Shown here piece after piece: positions 1-7,976 of a DNA stretch of 64,000 nt. Made by a program: the position numbers and the translations under genes. How positions within the stretch are numbered: the first letter of the stretch is position 1; each line of letters begins with the position of its first letter. This DNA comes from Candidatus Korarchaeum sp. (GTDB lineage Archaea; Korarchaeota; Korarchaeia; Korarchaeales; Korarchaeaceae): the NCBI GenBank assembly GCA_020833055.1, contig JAJHQZ010000001.1:325236-389235 (forward strand), in the 5' to 3' direction. A model generated the notes under the pieces. It was not told the DNA's origin, searched no databases, and saw only the letters and a program-made list of their open reading frames with translations.

Positions 1-470
1 TCCTGCCAGAGGGAAGGGGGTAGCTTATATATCTCTCCCGCTCTTATCTTCCTATCCCTGTACTCAGCTCTGCGTTGAGCAGCTACTATCTCATCGCCCG
101 ATAGTAGTATCAAATTACCTCCGCCGAAAAGCTCCACTATTAACTTCATCCCTCTGGGAAATTCGAAAGAAACTATCCTCTCCAGACCGAGCTGAGATAC
201 CCTCTCTATCCTAGCGTTCTCTAAGTGCTTCCTCAAAACCATCACGAAAGGGGACGGTGTCTGGGGCTTCGTCCATTTGAGCTTCGTGAGGAAGAGGAAC
301 CCCCTAAGATCGATAAAAATCTCCCTCCTTCCATCGACTTCTGGATGGAATGAGAGGGAGAACGAGCTCTCACCGATATTGTAGATCTTCTTTATGAAAC
401 TACCCTCAACCCTTCGTAACTCCCTGATTATATGAGATATCTCGAGACCGGTCATCCCCCTGAGTTTCAT
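1..470 (-). CDS. rqcH: RqcH/NFACT (NEMF, Rqc2, FbpA-like) protein, 5' part only
   Basis: The first 156 codons of a leftward gene are present and the frame runs off the left edge. The protein starts MKLRGMTGLEISHIIRELR and has the hydrophobic/charged pattern of the NFACT-N domain, including FIDLRGFLFLTK near residue 55 and VMVLRKHLENARI near residue 80. NFACT proteins bind peptidyl-tRNA-blocked large ribosomal subunits; in bacteria and eukaryotes they add C-terminal tails to stalled peptides, and archaeal members are presumed quality-control factors. The ATG at 470 follows a TATA-like CATTTAAGAG about 40 bases upstream on the minus strand. Family assignment is from pattern recognition; the coiled-coil and NFACT-R parts lie outside the window. 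Confidence 0.8.
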   Translation of the reverse strand, partial: MKLRGMTGLEISHIIRELRRVEGSFIKKIYNIGESSFSLSFHPEVDGRREIFIDLRGFLFLTKLKWTKPQTPSPFVMVLRKHLENARIERVSQLGLERIVSFEFPRGMKLIVELFGGGNLILLSGDEIVAAQRRAEYRDRKIRAGEIYKLPPSLWQ

Positions 471-580
471 TTAAATCACTGAGTATCTTAAGGGACCCCG
501 CTCTTAAATGATCTTACTCAAGCGGGATCCTGACTCCGAGTACAATTCAGTGGGTAGCTGAGTCATGCTCCAGCTCAATG

Positions 581-590
581 TTTTATATTT
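581..590 (+). promoter_or_regulatory. TATA box for the gene at 611
   Basis: TTTTATATTT lies 21-30 bases before the ATG at 611, with no Shine-Dalgarno site between. That spacing predicts a leaderless transcript. Confidence 0.5.
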
Positions 591-610
591 TGTAGTGATA
601 ACTTAACCCG

Positions 611-1462
611 ATGAGGCCCAAGCATAAAATCTACTACTTCAGGCTCTCAGCTTCCTCCCTAGTAGGGATCCTCAACGGCCTCCTAAGGGTAGATCCAGCA
701 GTAGGACTCTCAGCGTTCATCTTCACTTACTTCTTAGTGACTCCGCTCTCGCTCAGGATATGGAAGGATGAGCTCAAAGGAATGGGGCTCATGGAGATAT
801 ATAAGGAAGCGATAGGTTCCTCTCTATTAGCCTTGATCTTCTTTTGGTCTCTTACAATGAGCTTTACAGGACAAGGGGTAGCATTAGCTGTTGTTAGGGA
901 GAAGGGAAGCGGGATATATCCGATAGAGACGTTGGATGGGAGGCATTTACCTCCGGGCAATGAGGAGATGATGGGCTACAGTGTCGTTTATCTCAATATC
1001 TCGGACCATCTGAGAGATGCGGAATTAGGAGTCTGTCTGAACGGGACCTCTTCATTCAGAATGGGGAGGTATTACTTGACAGTGAGCGATATCATATCAC
1101 TGAGGATCGAGCTGAAGCCATTCGATCCCGGGGATAGGGAGATCTTGAGGAGGATCTTGGGGGACTTCTCCATCTACAGGAATGGGACGATTATTTTCGG
1201 TAAAAATAGAGCCCATCTGGGTGAGAGTATCAATATGTCATCCAATGGATTGAATATATCCTTGAAATTCTTTGGACCGAATGATATTACCTTAGAGATG
1301 AGGTCGCCTATCAACACCTCTAAGGGCTCTCTCCTCAATTCATTCATTAAGGTCAGGAGTAGTGACTCTCAGTTGTGTTTATTCGATTCAGTCAAGCCTA
1401 AGATCGGGAGGAGGACGATAAGCCTTCAGGGATATCATATAGTGATCCTCCCAGGGGGATGA
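611..1462 (+). CDS. Membrane protein with EMC6-like N-terminus and extracytoplasmic domain
   Basis: I do not recognise the whole protein. Residues 14-50 and 68-95 contain three hydrophobic segments (SLVGILNGLLRV..., GLSAFIFTYFLVTPLSL, SSLLALIFFWSLTMSF). Their order and the short loops resemble archaeal EMC6/Rab5IP-type three-helix proteins; this is a weak similarity judged by eye. The remaining 185 residues are soluble, with several N-glycosylation-type sites (NIS, NGT, NMS, NTS), and probably face outside. The stop overlaps the archease start by 4 bases, so the two are probably co-transcribed. EMC6 homologues lack such a large C-terminal domain, so this would be a fusion or a different family. 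Confidence 0.55.
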   Translation: MRPKHKIYYFRLSASSLVGILNGLLRVDPAVGLSAFIFTYFLVTPLSLRIWKDELKGMGLMEIYKEAIGSSLLALIFFWSLTMSFTGQGVALAVVREKGSGIYPIETLDGRHLPPGNEEMMGYSVVYLNISDHLRDAELGVCLNGTSSFRMGRYYLTVSDIISLRIELKPFDPGDREILRRILGDFSIYRNGTIIFGKNRAHLGESINMSSNGLNISLKFFGPNDITLEMRSPINTSKGSLLNSFIKVRSSDSQLCLFDSVKPKIGRRTISLQGYHIVILPGG

Positions 1463-1875
1463 AGATGGGTAGGAGGTTCCTAGAGTTAGAAGCGGATGTT
1501 GGATTTGAGGTATGGGCTGAAGATATAAATTCCCTCTTCGAAGAGGCGGCCCTCTCTATGTATGAGATAATGGTGGATGTGGAGAAAGTGGGGAGGAGTG
1601 TAGAGAGGAGTATAAATATAAATGCTCCCGATATAGAGATGCTACTTCACCATTGGTTATCGGAGCTTCTCTTCATCACGGACGTAGAGGGGATAGTGTT
1701 CTCCGATTTCGAGGTCAAGATATCAGGGAACGATCTCGAGGGGAGGGCATGGGGTGAATTCATAGATATAGAGAAGCACAACCCGAAGACCGAGATAAAG
1801 GCTGTCACTTACCACAAGTTGAGCGTGAGGGAGGAGGGGGGTATCTGGAGGTGTACTGTGGTCTTGGATATATGA
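1459..1875 (+). CDS. Archease (RtcB ligase activator family)
   Basis: The 138-residue protein matches archease, a small metal-binding protein that enables multiple turnover of the tRNA ligase RtcB. Characteristic blocks are ELEADVGFEVWAED at residues 8-21 (family form: HTADVGxxVxG), WLSELLFITDVEGIVFSDF near 67-85, KAVTYHKLSVRE near 114-125 and the ending VVLDI. The metal-binding Asp in the first block and the Asp of the terminal LDI are kept, while the usual His before TADVG is Leu-Glu here. RtcB is not in this window. The ATG overlaps the preceding stop by 4 bases. Confidence in the family is high. Confidence 0.88.
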   Translation: MKMGRRFLELEADVGFEVWAEDINSLFEEAALSMYEIMVDVEKVGRSVERSININAPDIEMLLHHWLSELLFITDVEGIVFSDFEVKISGNDLEGRAWGEFIDIEKHNPKTEIKAVTYHKLSVREEGGIWRCTVVLDI

Positions 1876-1980
1876 GGGACTACTCTCCGAAATCTTATTA
1901 AATTTCTCTACCCTTTATTCGATTATTTAGAAAAATTTATCTCAAACTTCCCAATCCCGGAGCTCTGCCTTTGAAAGAAA

Positions 1981-1990
1981 CTTTAATAAA
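1981..1990 (+). promoter_or_regulatory. TATA-like box for the ribosomal protein operon
   Basis: CTTTAATAAA lies about 38 bases before the uL3 ATG, and a second candidate AAAAATTTAT is at 1931-1940. GAGAGGTGG at 2015-2023 is the Shine-Dalgarno site that fixes the uL3 start. Confidence 0.4.
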
Positions 1991-2027
1991 CGAGGGGAGC
2001 ATCCCTCCCCGAAAGAGAGGTGGCCTT

Positions 2028-3026
2028 ATGCCAAGGAGACACGGCTCTCTGCAGTACTACCCTAGGAAGAGAGCAGCTACTCAGAAGGCTCTATTCAGAT
2101 CTTACCCGGAACTCTCGGTTGATAAGCCGACTTTAGTAGCCTTCCCAGGATACAAGGTCGGTATGGTGCACGTCTTACTGAAGGAGGACAGGCCAGGTAA
2201 ACTGAACTTCGGTCAGCAGATAACTCTAGCTTCTACTGTGATAGAGACCCCTCCTATTGAGGTAGTGGGTTTCAGGGCTTATAAAGAGGATTACTACGGT
2301 CTCAAACCTCTAGTTACCGCAGTGAGGATAGAGAAGAAGGATCCTATATCGAGGCTCTTGACGATAGGCGATGGTGTGGATAACTTTAATGAAGCTCTCC
2401 CTAAGCTTGAAGTTGCTAAAGTGAGTGAGATCAGGATACTATCATACACTAGGCCGGATCTAGCCGGTATCCATAAGAAGAAACCTGAGTTCATGGAGAT
2501 ACCAGTTAAGGGAGGGGAAATGGAGGAGAGGATAGAGTTCGCTAAGTCGCTAGTCGGCTCCCAGCTGAAGGTAGATAGTGTCTTCAAAGTAGGCCAGCTC
2601 GTCGATGTGACTGCTGTGACTAAGGGGCACGGTTGGCAGGGGGTCGTGAGGAGGTTCGGGGTAGAGTTGTTGAGGCATAAGGCTGGGAAGGGGAGATGGA
2701 GAGTTGGAAGCCTGGGCTCGAGGCACCCACCTTACGTCACTTGGAGAGTACCGAGAGCTGGGCAGACGGGTTATCAGAAGAGGACAGAGTACAACAAGAG
2801 GATACTGATGATTGGAGATCTGACTAGAGGCGATATAGACATATCCCCAAGGGGAGGCTTCAAGAATTACGGTATATTGAGGAGCCAATACCTATTGCTA
2901 TCTGGCTCCGTCCCAGGACCGGCAAAGCGTTTCGTCTTCATAAGACATCCAATAAGGCCTAAGTACGCCGAATTACCTGCTCCAGAGATATACTACGTGA
3001 GCTCGGTCGGGTGGCTTAGGAGGTGA
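2028..3026 (+). CDS. rpl3: Large subunit ribosomal protein uL3
   Basis: This is uL3, which binds near the peptidyl transferase centre of the 50S subunit. The N-terminus MPRRHGSLQYYPRKRA and the central block GHGWQGVVRRFGVELLRHK followed by GSLGSRHPPYVTWRVPRAGQ are diagnostic of the archaeal/eukaryal form. An upstream TTG at 1971 would add 19 residues, but the ATG at 2028 has a good Shine-Dalgarno site and gives the usual N-terminus, so I use it (332 residues). It is the first gene of a uL3-uL4-uL23-uL2-uS19 operon. Confidence 0.97.
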   Translation: MPRRHGSLQYYPRKRAATQKALFRSYPELSVDKPTLVAFPGYKVGMVHVLLKEDRPGKLNFGQQITLASTVIETPPIEVVGFRAYKEDYYGLKPLVTAVRIEKKDPISRLLTIGDGVDNFNEALPKLEVAKVSEIRILSYTRPDLAGIHKKKPEFMEIPVKGGEMEERIEFAKSLVGSQLKVDSVFKVGQLVDVTAVTKGHGWQGVVRRFGVELLRHKAGKGRWRVGSLGSRHPPYVTWRVPRAGQTGYQKRTEYNKRILMIGDLTRGDIDISPRGGFKNYGILRSQYLLLSGSVPGPAKRFVFIRHPIRPKYAELPAPEIYYVSSVGWLRR

Positions 3027-3031
3027 ATCTA

Positions 3032-3820
3032 ATGGAGGTCCCAATTTATAACTTGAATGGGGAGGTCATCGGGAGTATAGAGCTACCTCCATTGTTCGAA
3101 CTGGACGTTAGGGAGGATGTAATAAGGAGAGTCTATCTATCGCAGCTGACAGCTAGGATACAACCTCAGGGCAGGGATCCTCTAGCCGGCCTCAGGACCT
3201 CAGCTGAGTCCTTAGGTGCTGGTCACGGTATAGCTAGAGTGCCTAGAGTGAAGGGGAGGGGCTATCCAGCAGCGGGCAGAGCTGCTAGAGCTGTCATGGC
3301 TGTAGGAGGGGCTAAGACGAAGGCCCCCAGATCTTGGAAAGTCATATGGGAGAGGGTCAATAGGAAGGAGAGGAGGCTCGCTATAGGGAGCGCTATAGCA
3401 GCTACTAGCCATCCAGAACTCGTCAGAGCGAGGCACAGGATACCTGAAGGGATCGCTTTGCCTATCGTAGTATCCGATGATATAGAATCGATAAGGAAGA
3501 CCTCTGAGCTCTACAAATTGCTCGAGAGGTTGGGTCTCGGGGAGGAGCTAGAGAGGTGCAAGAGGAGGTTCAGGAAGATTAGAGCTGGGAGGGGGAAGAT
3601 GAGGGGAAGAGTCAGGCAGAGGGCGAGAGGGCCCCTGATAATATACTTGAGGGAGGACTCTCCCCTGAAGCTGGCGTATAGAAACATACCTGGGGTAGAT
3701 GCCGTTTCCGTGAGGAACCTGAGTGTGATGCACTTAGCTCCCGGAGGGAAGCCGGGGAGACTGACTATATGGAGCGAATCCTCAATAAGAGCTCTAGAGG
3801 AGGTGAGGATCATTGCCTAA
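3032..3820 (+). CDS. rpl4: Large subunit ribosomal protein uL4
   Basis: This is uL4, which lines the peptide exit tunnel. It has the conserved stretch of the extended tunnel loop (GAGHGIARVPRVKGRGYPAAGR, positions about 62-83), then RSWKVIWERVNRKERRLA and GKPGRLTIWSESS near the C-terminus. AGGAGGTGA at 3019-3026, over the uL3 stop, is placed for the ATG at 3032; a GTG at 3023 would lie inside that site and is less likely. The 3' end overlaps uL23 by 8 bases. Confidence 0.97.
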   Translation: MEVPIYNLNGEVIGSIELPPLFELDVREDVIRRVYLSQLTARIQPQGRDPLAGLRTSAESLGAGHGIARVPRVKGRGYPAAGRAARAVMAVGGAKTKAPRSWKVIWERVNRKERRLAIGSAIAATSHPELVRARHRIPEGIALPIVVSDDIESIRKTSELYKLLERLGLGEELERCKRRFRKIRAGRGKMRGRVRQRARGPLIIYLREDSPLKLAYRNIPGVDAVSVRNLSVMHLAPGGKPGRLTIWSESSIRALEEVRIIA

Positions 3821-4088
3821 GTTTTTCGATCCATTTAAAATACTAAAAGCTCCTATATCCACTGAGAAGGTAGTCAGAATGATAAATGAGGAGAATAAAC
3901 TGGCCTTCTATGTAGATATCAAAGCGAGTAAGTCCGATATAAAGAGGGCAGTCGAGGAAGCATTTGACGTGAAAGTAGTGAGCGTAAGGACCTTAATAAC
4001 ACCCACCGGAAGGAAGAAGGCATATGTGAAGCTATCACCTGAGTTCAAAGCATCAGATGTTGCCTCGAAGCTCGGGGTAATAGGGTGA
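3813..4088 (+). CDS. rpl23: Large subunit ribosomal protein uL23
   Basis: A 91-residue protein with the uL23 signature KAPISTEKVVRMINEENKL at residues 13-31 and VSVRTLITPTGRKKAYVKL towards the end. uL23 sits at the tunnel exit and docks SRP. It starts with TTG at 3813, inside the end of uL4, with GAGGTGAGG just upstream, so it is translationally coupled. Confidence 0.96.
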   Translation: MPKFFDPFKILKAPISTEKVVRMINEENKLAFYVDIKASKSDIKRAVEEAFDVKVVSVRTLITPTGRKKAYVKLSPEFKASDVASKLGVIG

Positions 4089-4092
4089 GAGT

Positions 4093-4830
4093 GTGGGTAA
4101 GAGGATCTTAGTTCAGAGGAAGGGGAGAGGGGGTATTCAGTTCAGATCTAAGGATCACTTGAAGATAGCTCCAGTTCGCTACCCTCAGGACGGGATGGAT
4201 AATCTACTTAGGGGCGTAATAAAGGAGATACTGCATGAGCCGGGCAGGCATACCCCCATATCACTCGTGGAACTTGAGAACGGACAGAAGTTCTATTACA
4301 TACCTCCGGAGGGGGTTTATGAGGGTCAGGAGATTCAGATAGGCAAGGGGGCCGAGGTAAGGACGGGTAACATACTGCCTCTATCCGAGATACCTGATGG
4401 TAGTCTCGTCTGTAACGTTGAGATAAGACCTGGAGATGGTGGGAAGATCGCTAGGAGGAGCGGGACTTACGCAATAGTTTTCTCCCATGAGGGAGATAAG
4501 GTAATACTTAGGTTACCCTCTAGGAAGGAGAAGATAGTTGATGCGAGGTGCAGAGCAACAATAGGCATAGTAGCTGGCAGCGGGAGGATAGAGAAACCGT
4601 TCATGAAGGCCGGTACCAAGTACTACCACGAGAGGACTCATCCGAAGAGGTGGCCAGTGGTGAGAGGAGTAGCGATGAATCCCGTATCCCATCCGCATGG
4701 AGGGGGATCGCATAAGAGACCTGGGAAGCCGACTACAGTCGCTAGAACGGCTCCTCCTGGTCAGAAAGTTGGTCATATAGCTGCTAGAAAGACCGGAAGG
4801 GCTAAGAGGAGGGTGACGACTCAGAGGTAA
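4093..4830 (+). CDS. rpl2: Large subunit ribosomal protein uL2
   Basis: This 245-residue uL2 has the universal C-terminal block NPVSHPHGGGSHKRPGKPTT at about 197-216; its conserved His lies near the peptidyl transferase centre. The N-terminus GKRILVQRKGRGG is typical of archaea. It starts with GTG at 4093, five bases after the uL23 stop, preceded by GGGTGAGA. Confidence 0.97.
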   Translation: MGKRILVQRKGRGGIQFRSKDHLKIAPVRYPQDGMDNLLRGVIKEILHEPGRHTPISLVELENGQKFYYIPPEGVYEGQEIQIGKGAEVRTGNILPLSEIPDGSLVCNVEIRPGDGGKIARRSGTYAIVFSHEGDKVILRLPSRKEKIVDARCRATIGIVAGSGRIEKPFMKAGTKYYHERTHPKRWPVVRGVAMNPVSHPHGGGSHKRPGKPTTVARTAPPGQKVGHIAARKTGRAKRRVTTQR

Positions 4831-4860
4831 AATTATATTTCATGGAGGGAAGATCTCTAG

Positions 4861-5259
4861 ATGTCCTCTAGGGAGTTCAGATACCGTGGGTATACGCTGG
4901 AGCAACTCCAAGCGATGACATTGGATGAGCTAGCTAATGTCATGCCAGCTAGGATAAGGAGGACGCTGAGGAGAGGGCTTTCCATCGAGAACAAGAAATT
5001 CCTAGATAAGATCAGGAGATACAAAGCCATGGGGATTGATAAAGTTATAAGGACACATAGGAGGGATATGCCCGTATTACCTGAGATGGTGGGCTCTAAG
5101 ATAGCGGTCCATAACGGGAAGGACTTCGTTGAGATCACGATAGTTCCTGAGATGATAGGGCATTATCTCGGTGAGTTCGCGATGACAAACAAGATAGTGA
5201 AGCATGGGAAACCGGGTAAGGGAGCTACGAGATCTAGCAAGTTCGTACCTCTTAAGTAA
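4861..5259 (+). CDS. rps19: Small subunit ribosomal protein uS19
   Basis: uS19 binds the head of the 30S subunit near the A site. The archaeal form is recognised by [14 protein letters not shown] at residues 6-19, the central [16 protein letters not shown], and [20 protein letters not shown] then GEF at 84-107. The start ATG follows GGAGGGAAG by eight bases. In most archaea the operon continues with uL22, uS3 and uL29; here it stops, and a tRNA gene begins two bases after the stop codon. Confidence 0.96.
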   Translation: MSSREFRYRGYTLEQLQAMTLDELANVMPARIRRTLRRGLSIENKKFLDKIRRYKAMGIDKVIRTHRRDMPVLPEMVGSKIAVHNGKDFVEITIVPEMIGHYLGEFAMTNKIVKHGKPGKGATRSSKFVPLK

Positions 5260-5261
5260 TT

Positions 5262-5348
5262 GCCGGGGTGGCCGAGATCGGACCAAGGTGCCCGCCTTGA
5301 GAGCGGGTGGCCCTCCGGGCCGCGAGGGTTCAAATCCCTCCCCCGGCG
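5262..5348 (+). tRNA. tRNA-Ser (anticodon TGA)
   Basis: The acceptor stem GCCGGGG (5262-5268) pairs with CCCCGGC (5341-5347). The anticodon stem CCCGC/GCGGG encloses the loop CTTGAGA, giving anticodon TGA. A long variable arm (TGGCCCTCCGGGCCGC) and the T arm GAGGG-TTCAAAT-CCCTC follow. The long variable arm and anticodon identify serine. There is no intron and CCA is not encoded. It starts two bases after the uS19 stop, so its promoter lies inside rps19 or it is cut from the operon transcript. Confidence 0.95.
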
Positions 5349-5370
5349 CTCATTTTATTTTGATTTAAGA

Positions 5371-5480
5371 TAGACATCCTCCCTGCTCTAAAGCGAGTTC
5401 CTACTATTGCGGGGAGTTCGGGCTATATCCCCTCTTCCCGAGTTTTTAGCCCGGGCCGGTCGGTTCGTCAGCTACTATCA
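5371..5480 (-). mobile_element. Likely relic of an IS200/IS605-type (TnpB) right end with omega-RNA scaffold
   Basis: Read on the minus strand, this stretch ends GGAACTCGCTTTAGAGCAGG followed by GAGGATGTC. That is the pattern of a GGAA(C)-CTCxCCTTTAGxxxGGGGAGGATGTC tail found at the right ends of many TnpB elements. Upstream it has paired blocks around GGGCTAAAAACTCGGG and TATAGCCCGAACTCCCCGC, resembling an omega-RNA fold. No intact tnpB frame lies upstream on that strand, because uS10 occupies the space. I therefore call it a remnant or solo end. The call rests on motif memory, and a covariance-model search would decide it. Confidence 0.4.
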
Positions 5481-5571
5481 GGACCTTCATCATGCCTCGC
5501 ATAATAAACTTGTAACTATATTTAAATTTCACTCAATATCTCTTGAGAATTTAAAAAGAAATACTGAAGTT

Positions 5572-5883
5572 TCACATCAGAACGATACTTATCTTGACAT
5601 CCTCCGGGAGCGTTATACCCATTATACTCCTTATATATCTCTCATCCGGGTTCGGGATGTCGATTATCCTCTTGTGGATCCTCAGCTCATATTTATCGTA
5701 TCTATTAGTCCCCTCCCCCGATGGGTTCCTGAGGGCCGTCACTCTGAGCCTCTTCGTGGGTAGGGGTATGGGCCCCTTAACCCTTATCCCCATCTTATCA
5801 GCTATCTCCTTGAACATCCTGCTCACTCTCTCTAAGCTCTCCGGATTCACGCTCACTAACTCTATCCTCAGGACTTCAGTCAT
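5572..5883 (-). CDS. rps10: Small subunit ribosomal protein uS10
   Basis: A 103-residue uS10 with ELVSVNPESLERVSRMFKEI near the start, GPIPLPTKRLRVTALRNPSG in the middle and TNRYDKYELRIHKRIIDI following; this is the A-site loop protein of the 30S head. AGGTGAT just upstream favours the ATG at 5883 over the GTG at 5892. It lies 28 bases downstream of EF-1A, the standard archaeal pair. Confidence 0.96.
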   Translation of the reverse strand: MTEVLRIELVSVNPESLERVSRMFKEIADKMGIRVKGPIPLPTKRLRVTALRNPSGEGTNRYDKYELRIHKRIIDIPNPDERYIRSIMGITLPEDVKISIVLM

Positions 5884-5911
5884 TGAGATCACCTAAAAAA
5901 GGAGGGGGTGT

Positions 5912-7180
5912 TCATTTCTTCTTCCTCTCCAGCGGGACTACGTCAAGTACTATGCCAGCAGCCACTGTTATCCCCATATCTCTAACGGCGAACCTCCCGA
6001 GGGGCGGGAACTCGCTGTACTTCTCTATCACGAAAGGTTTAATAGGCTCGAACCTCACTATAGCGGCATCTCCCCTCTTTATGAAGCTAGGTTTCTCCTC
6101 GAGGACCTGGCCTGTCCTCGGATCTATCTTCTTCTCTATAGAGACCATCTTGCAGGCCATGTGACCTGTGTGCGCATGGACTACTGGGGTGTAACCTGGG
6201 GCTATCGCTGTCGGGTGTTGTAGCACGACTATCTGAGCTGTGAACTCCTTAGCAACTGTCGGCGGGTTGTTCGGGTGGCCTATGACATCTCCTCTCTTTA
6301 TCTCCTTCTTATCTATCCCCTTTATGTTTATACCTATATTATCACCTGGTTCGGCTTTTTCGAGCCTCTCATGGTGCATCTCTATGCTCTTCACTTCAGC
6401 CGTCTTACCCAACGGCTCTATTACTATCGTGTCCCCGGGCTTGAGGACGCCCGTCTCCACTCTACCGACTACTACAGTACCTACACCAGTTATCGAGAAC
6501 ACGTCTTGGATGGGGATCCTCAAGGGCTTATCTAGAGGCTTCGGTGGGGCGACGAATGTATCTAGGACCTCGTAAAGTGTCGGACCATTATACCAGGGCA
6601 TATTATTGCTCCTATTAACTACGTTATCTCCCAAGAGGCCGCTAGTCGGTACGAAGTATATCTTAGATGGATCATAACCGACTTTCCTGAGGAGATCTGA
6701 GACTTGTTCTTTTATCTCCTCATACCTCTCCTTCTTATAGCTTACTGTCGGGTCATCCATCTTATTTACAGCTACGGCCAGCTGGTTCACTCCCAAGGTC
6801 TTTATCAGGAAGACGTGCTCTATCGTCTGGGCTTGAACCCCCTCCCCAGACTTAGCTGAGACGACTAGTATAGCTGCATCCGCTTGACTAGCCCCTGTTA
6901 TCATGTTCTTAACGAAGTCCCTGTGTCCAGGGGCATCTATCACTGTGATCATCTTATGCGGGGTCTCCACTTTAGTGTGGAAGAGGTCTATGGTCATTCC
7001 CCTCTCTCGCTCCTCCTTGAGCCTATCGACGACCCAAGCGAATCTAGCGTCTCCAGCTAGATCCTCCGGAGGTAGCTCTTCTACGAGTTTTAAGTCGTAG
7101 AAGAGCCTACCGATTATTGTAGACTTCCCATGGTCCACATGGCCGACGAATATCAGGTTCACGTGTTCCTTCTCAGGCAT
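5912..7180 (-). CDS. tuf: Translation elongation factor 1-alpha (aEF-1A)
   Basis: This GTPase delivers aminoacyl-tRNA to the ribosome. Visible motifs are GHVDHGKST (P loop, about 13-21), DAPGHRDF (G3), NKMD (G4) and two C-terminal beta-barrel domains ending [11 protein letters not shown]. Compared with the archaeal norm, the segment between RLFYD and [15 protein letters not shown] is about eight residues shorter. Two tandem ATGs occur at 7183 and 7180; GGTGAT is only two bases from the first, so I use the second. The protein ends before uS10 in a two-gene leftward operon that converges on tRNA-Ser. Confidence 0.97.
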   Translation of the reverse strand: MPEKEHVNLIFVGHVDHGKSTIIGRLFYDLKLVEELPPEDLAGDARFAWVVDRLKEERERGMTIDLFHTKVETPHKMITVIDAPGHRDFVKNMITGASQADAAILVVSAKSGEGVQAQTIEHVFLIKTLGVNQLAVAVNKMDDPTVSYKKERYEEIKEQVSDLLRKVGYDPSKIYFVPTSGLLGDNVVNRSNNMPWYNGPTLYEVLDTFVAPPKPLDKPLRIPIQDVFSITGVGTVVVGRVETGVLKPGDTIVIEPLGKTAEVKSIEMHHERLEKAEPGDNIGINIKGIDKKEIKRGDVIGHPNNPPTVAKEFTAQIVVLQHPTAIAPGYTPVVHAHTGHMACKMVSIEKKIDPRTGQVLEEKPSFIKRGDAAIVRFEPIKPFVIEKYSEFPPLGRFAVRDMGITVAAGIVLDVVPLERKKK

Positions 7181-7218
7181 CATATCACCCTATGAGTGAC
7201 ACCTGAAATTGGTGCATC

Positions 7219-7232
7219 GTGTATTTTTAAAC
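7219..7232 (-). promoter_or_regulatory. TATA box for EF-1A
   Basis: On the minus strand GGTTTAAAAATACAC lies about 40-50 bases before the EF-1A ATG, the right place for a strong promoter with a short leader that holds the GGGTGAT site. Confidence 0.5.
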
Positions 7233-7261
7233 CTAAATATCTCCGGGAGATCTCACTGGAG

Positions 7262-7532
7262 GTCGGTGCTCGAGATAGTGGTACGTATGGTAAAAATTAT
7301 CAAAAAATTAGCGACTGTCTAAATATTTTATAGTTGCTGGTCGATATTAATGATAAAAATTCAATGAGTTACTAATAAATTTGCTTAATAGTAATGGGTA
7401 TTTTAAATAATCAATAGAGAGGTTTATCTAAAATTTAGCACGTTAAACTGCACTTACTATTTAATATTTTTTGGATGAATATCTCTGATGTGTCGTGGGA
7501 GGTTTTTTAAGTTAATCAAGTAGTGCCGCTAG
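7262..7532. other. AT-rich intergenic region without a recognised gene
   Basis: From about 7285 to 7480 the sequence is strongly AT-rich compared with flanking genes, with runs such as AAAATTATCAAAAAATTA and ATTTAATATTTTTTGG. No frame of useful length and no tRNA or clear repeat is visible. It lies between the divergent EF-1A gene and the membrane protein at 7533 and may hold promoters, a decayed insert or a DNA-unwinding region. Confidence 0.5.
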
Positions 7533-7973
7533 ATGCACGAAGAAGGTATCGTGAGGTATAAGGAAGCTACCGCTTGGTTACTGACCTTCCCCCCACTAAT
7601 GGCTCTATTATCAAATATGCTGTCGCTCAATTTCTCGATATTTGATAAAGATACAGGTGCTAGGATAAGCATAATCCTTATGATGACAGCAATGTTCATA
7701 TTCATCATCGGTGATAGGTACATAAGGATACTGATCCCTCTCGAGGAGGGGCAAGTACATCATATGGTTAGGCTCTATAGGAAAGCTGCTATCCTCCTAG
7801 GGGTAGTCATACCTACGCTGGGCCTCCTCTCAGCATTAGCTGTAGGATACCCTGACTCCCCACTGACATCCCTCTCTTTCACAGCTATATCCCTGAGCGG
7901 GTTGGGTTCCGCTTGGAAGAGATTCTACGATAAGCTCACCGGAAAAATAATAGTGGAGAGGACTAAAAGCTAA
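7533..7973 (+). CDS. Small polytopic membrane protein, unknown function
   Basis: A 146-residue protein I do not recognise. Hydrophobic segments lie at about residues 13-30, 45-62 (ISIILMMTAMFIFIIGDRYI), 86-104 (AAILLGVVIPTLGLLSALAV) and a weaker one at 110-125, so four helices are likely, with short charged ends. The ATG at 7533 has no clear Shine-Dalgarno site. It converges on the phosphohexomutase gene, with only three bases between the stops. It stands alone, next to an AT-rich gap, so there is no operon context to suggest a role. Confidence 0.6.
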   Translation: MHEEGIVRYKEATAWLLTFPPLMALLSNMLSLNFSIFDKDTGARISIILMMTAMFIFIIGDRYIRILIPLEEGQVHHMVRLYRKAAILLGVVIPTLGLLSALAVGYPDSPLTSLSFTAISLSGLGSAWKRFYDKLTGKIIVERTKS

Positions 7974-7976
7974 AAC

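Noticed and set aside
1971-2027. Longer uL3 from TTG at 1971
   Set aside because: The ATG at 2028 has a strong Shine-Dalgarno site and gives the universal N-terminus.
5440-5510. Possible C/D box RNA on the minus strand (ATGATGA ... CTGA)
   Set aside because: The box spacing is too short for two guides and the D box positions do not fit; the TnpB end explanation accounts for more of the region.
5407-5896. Plus-strand open frames in the region opposite uS10
   Set aside because: They lie over rps10 and the TnpB-like relic, have no ribosome site, and translate to sequences with no protein-like pattern.
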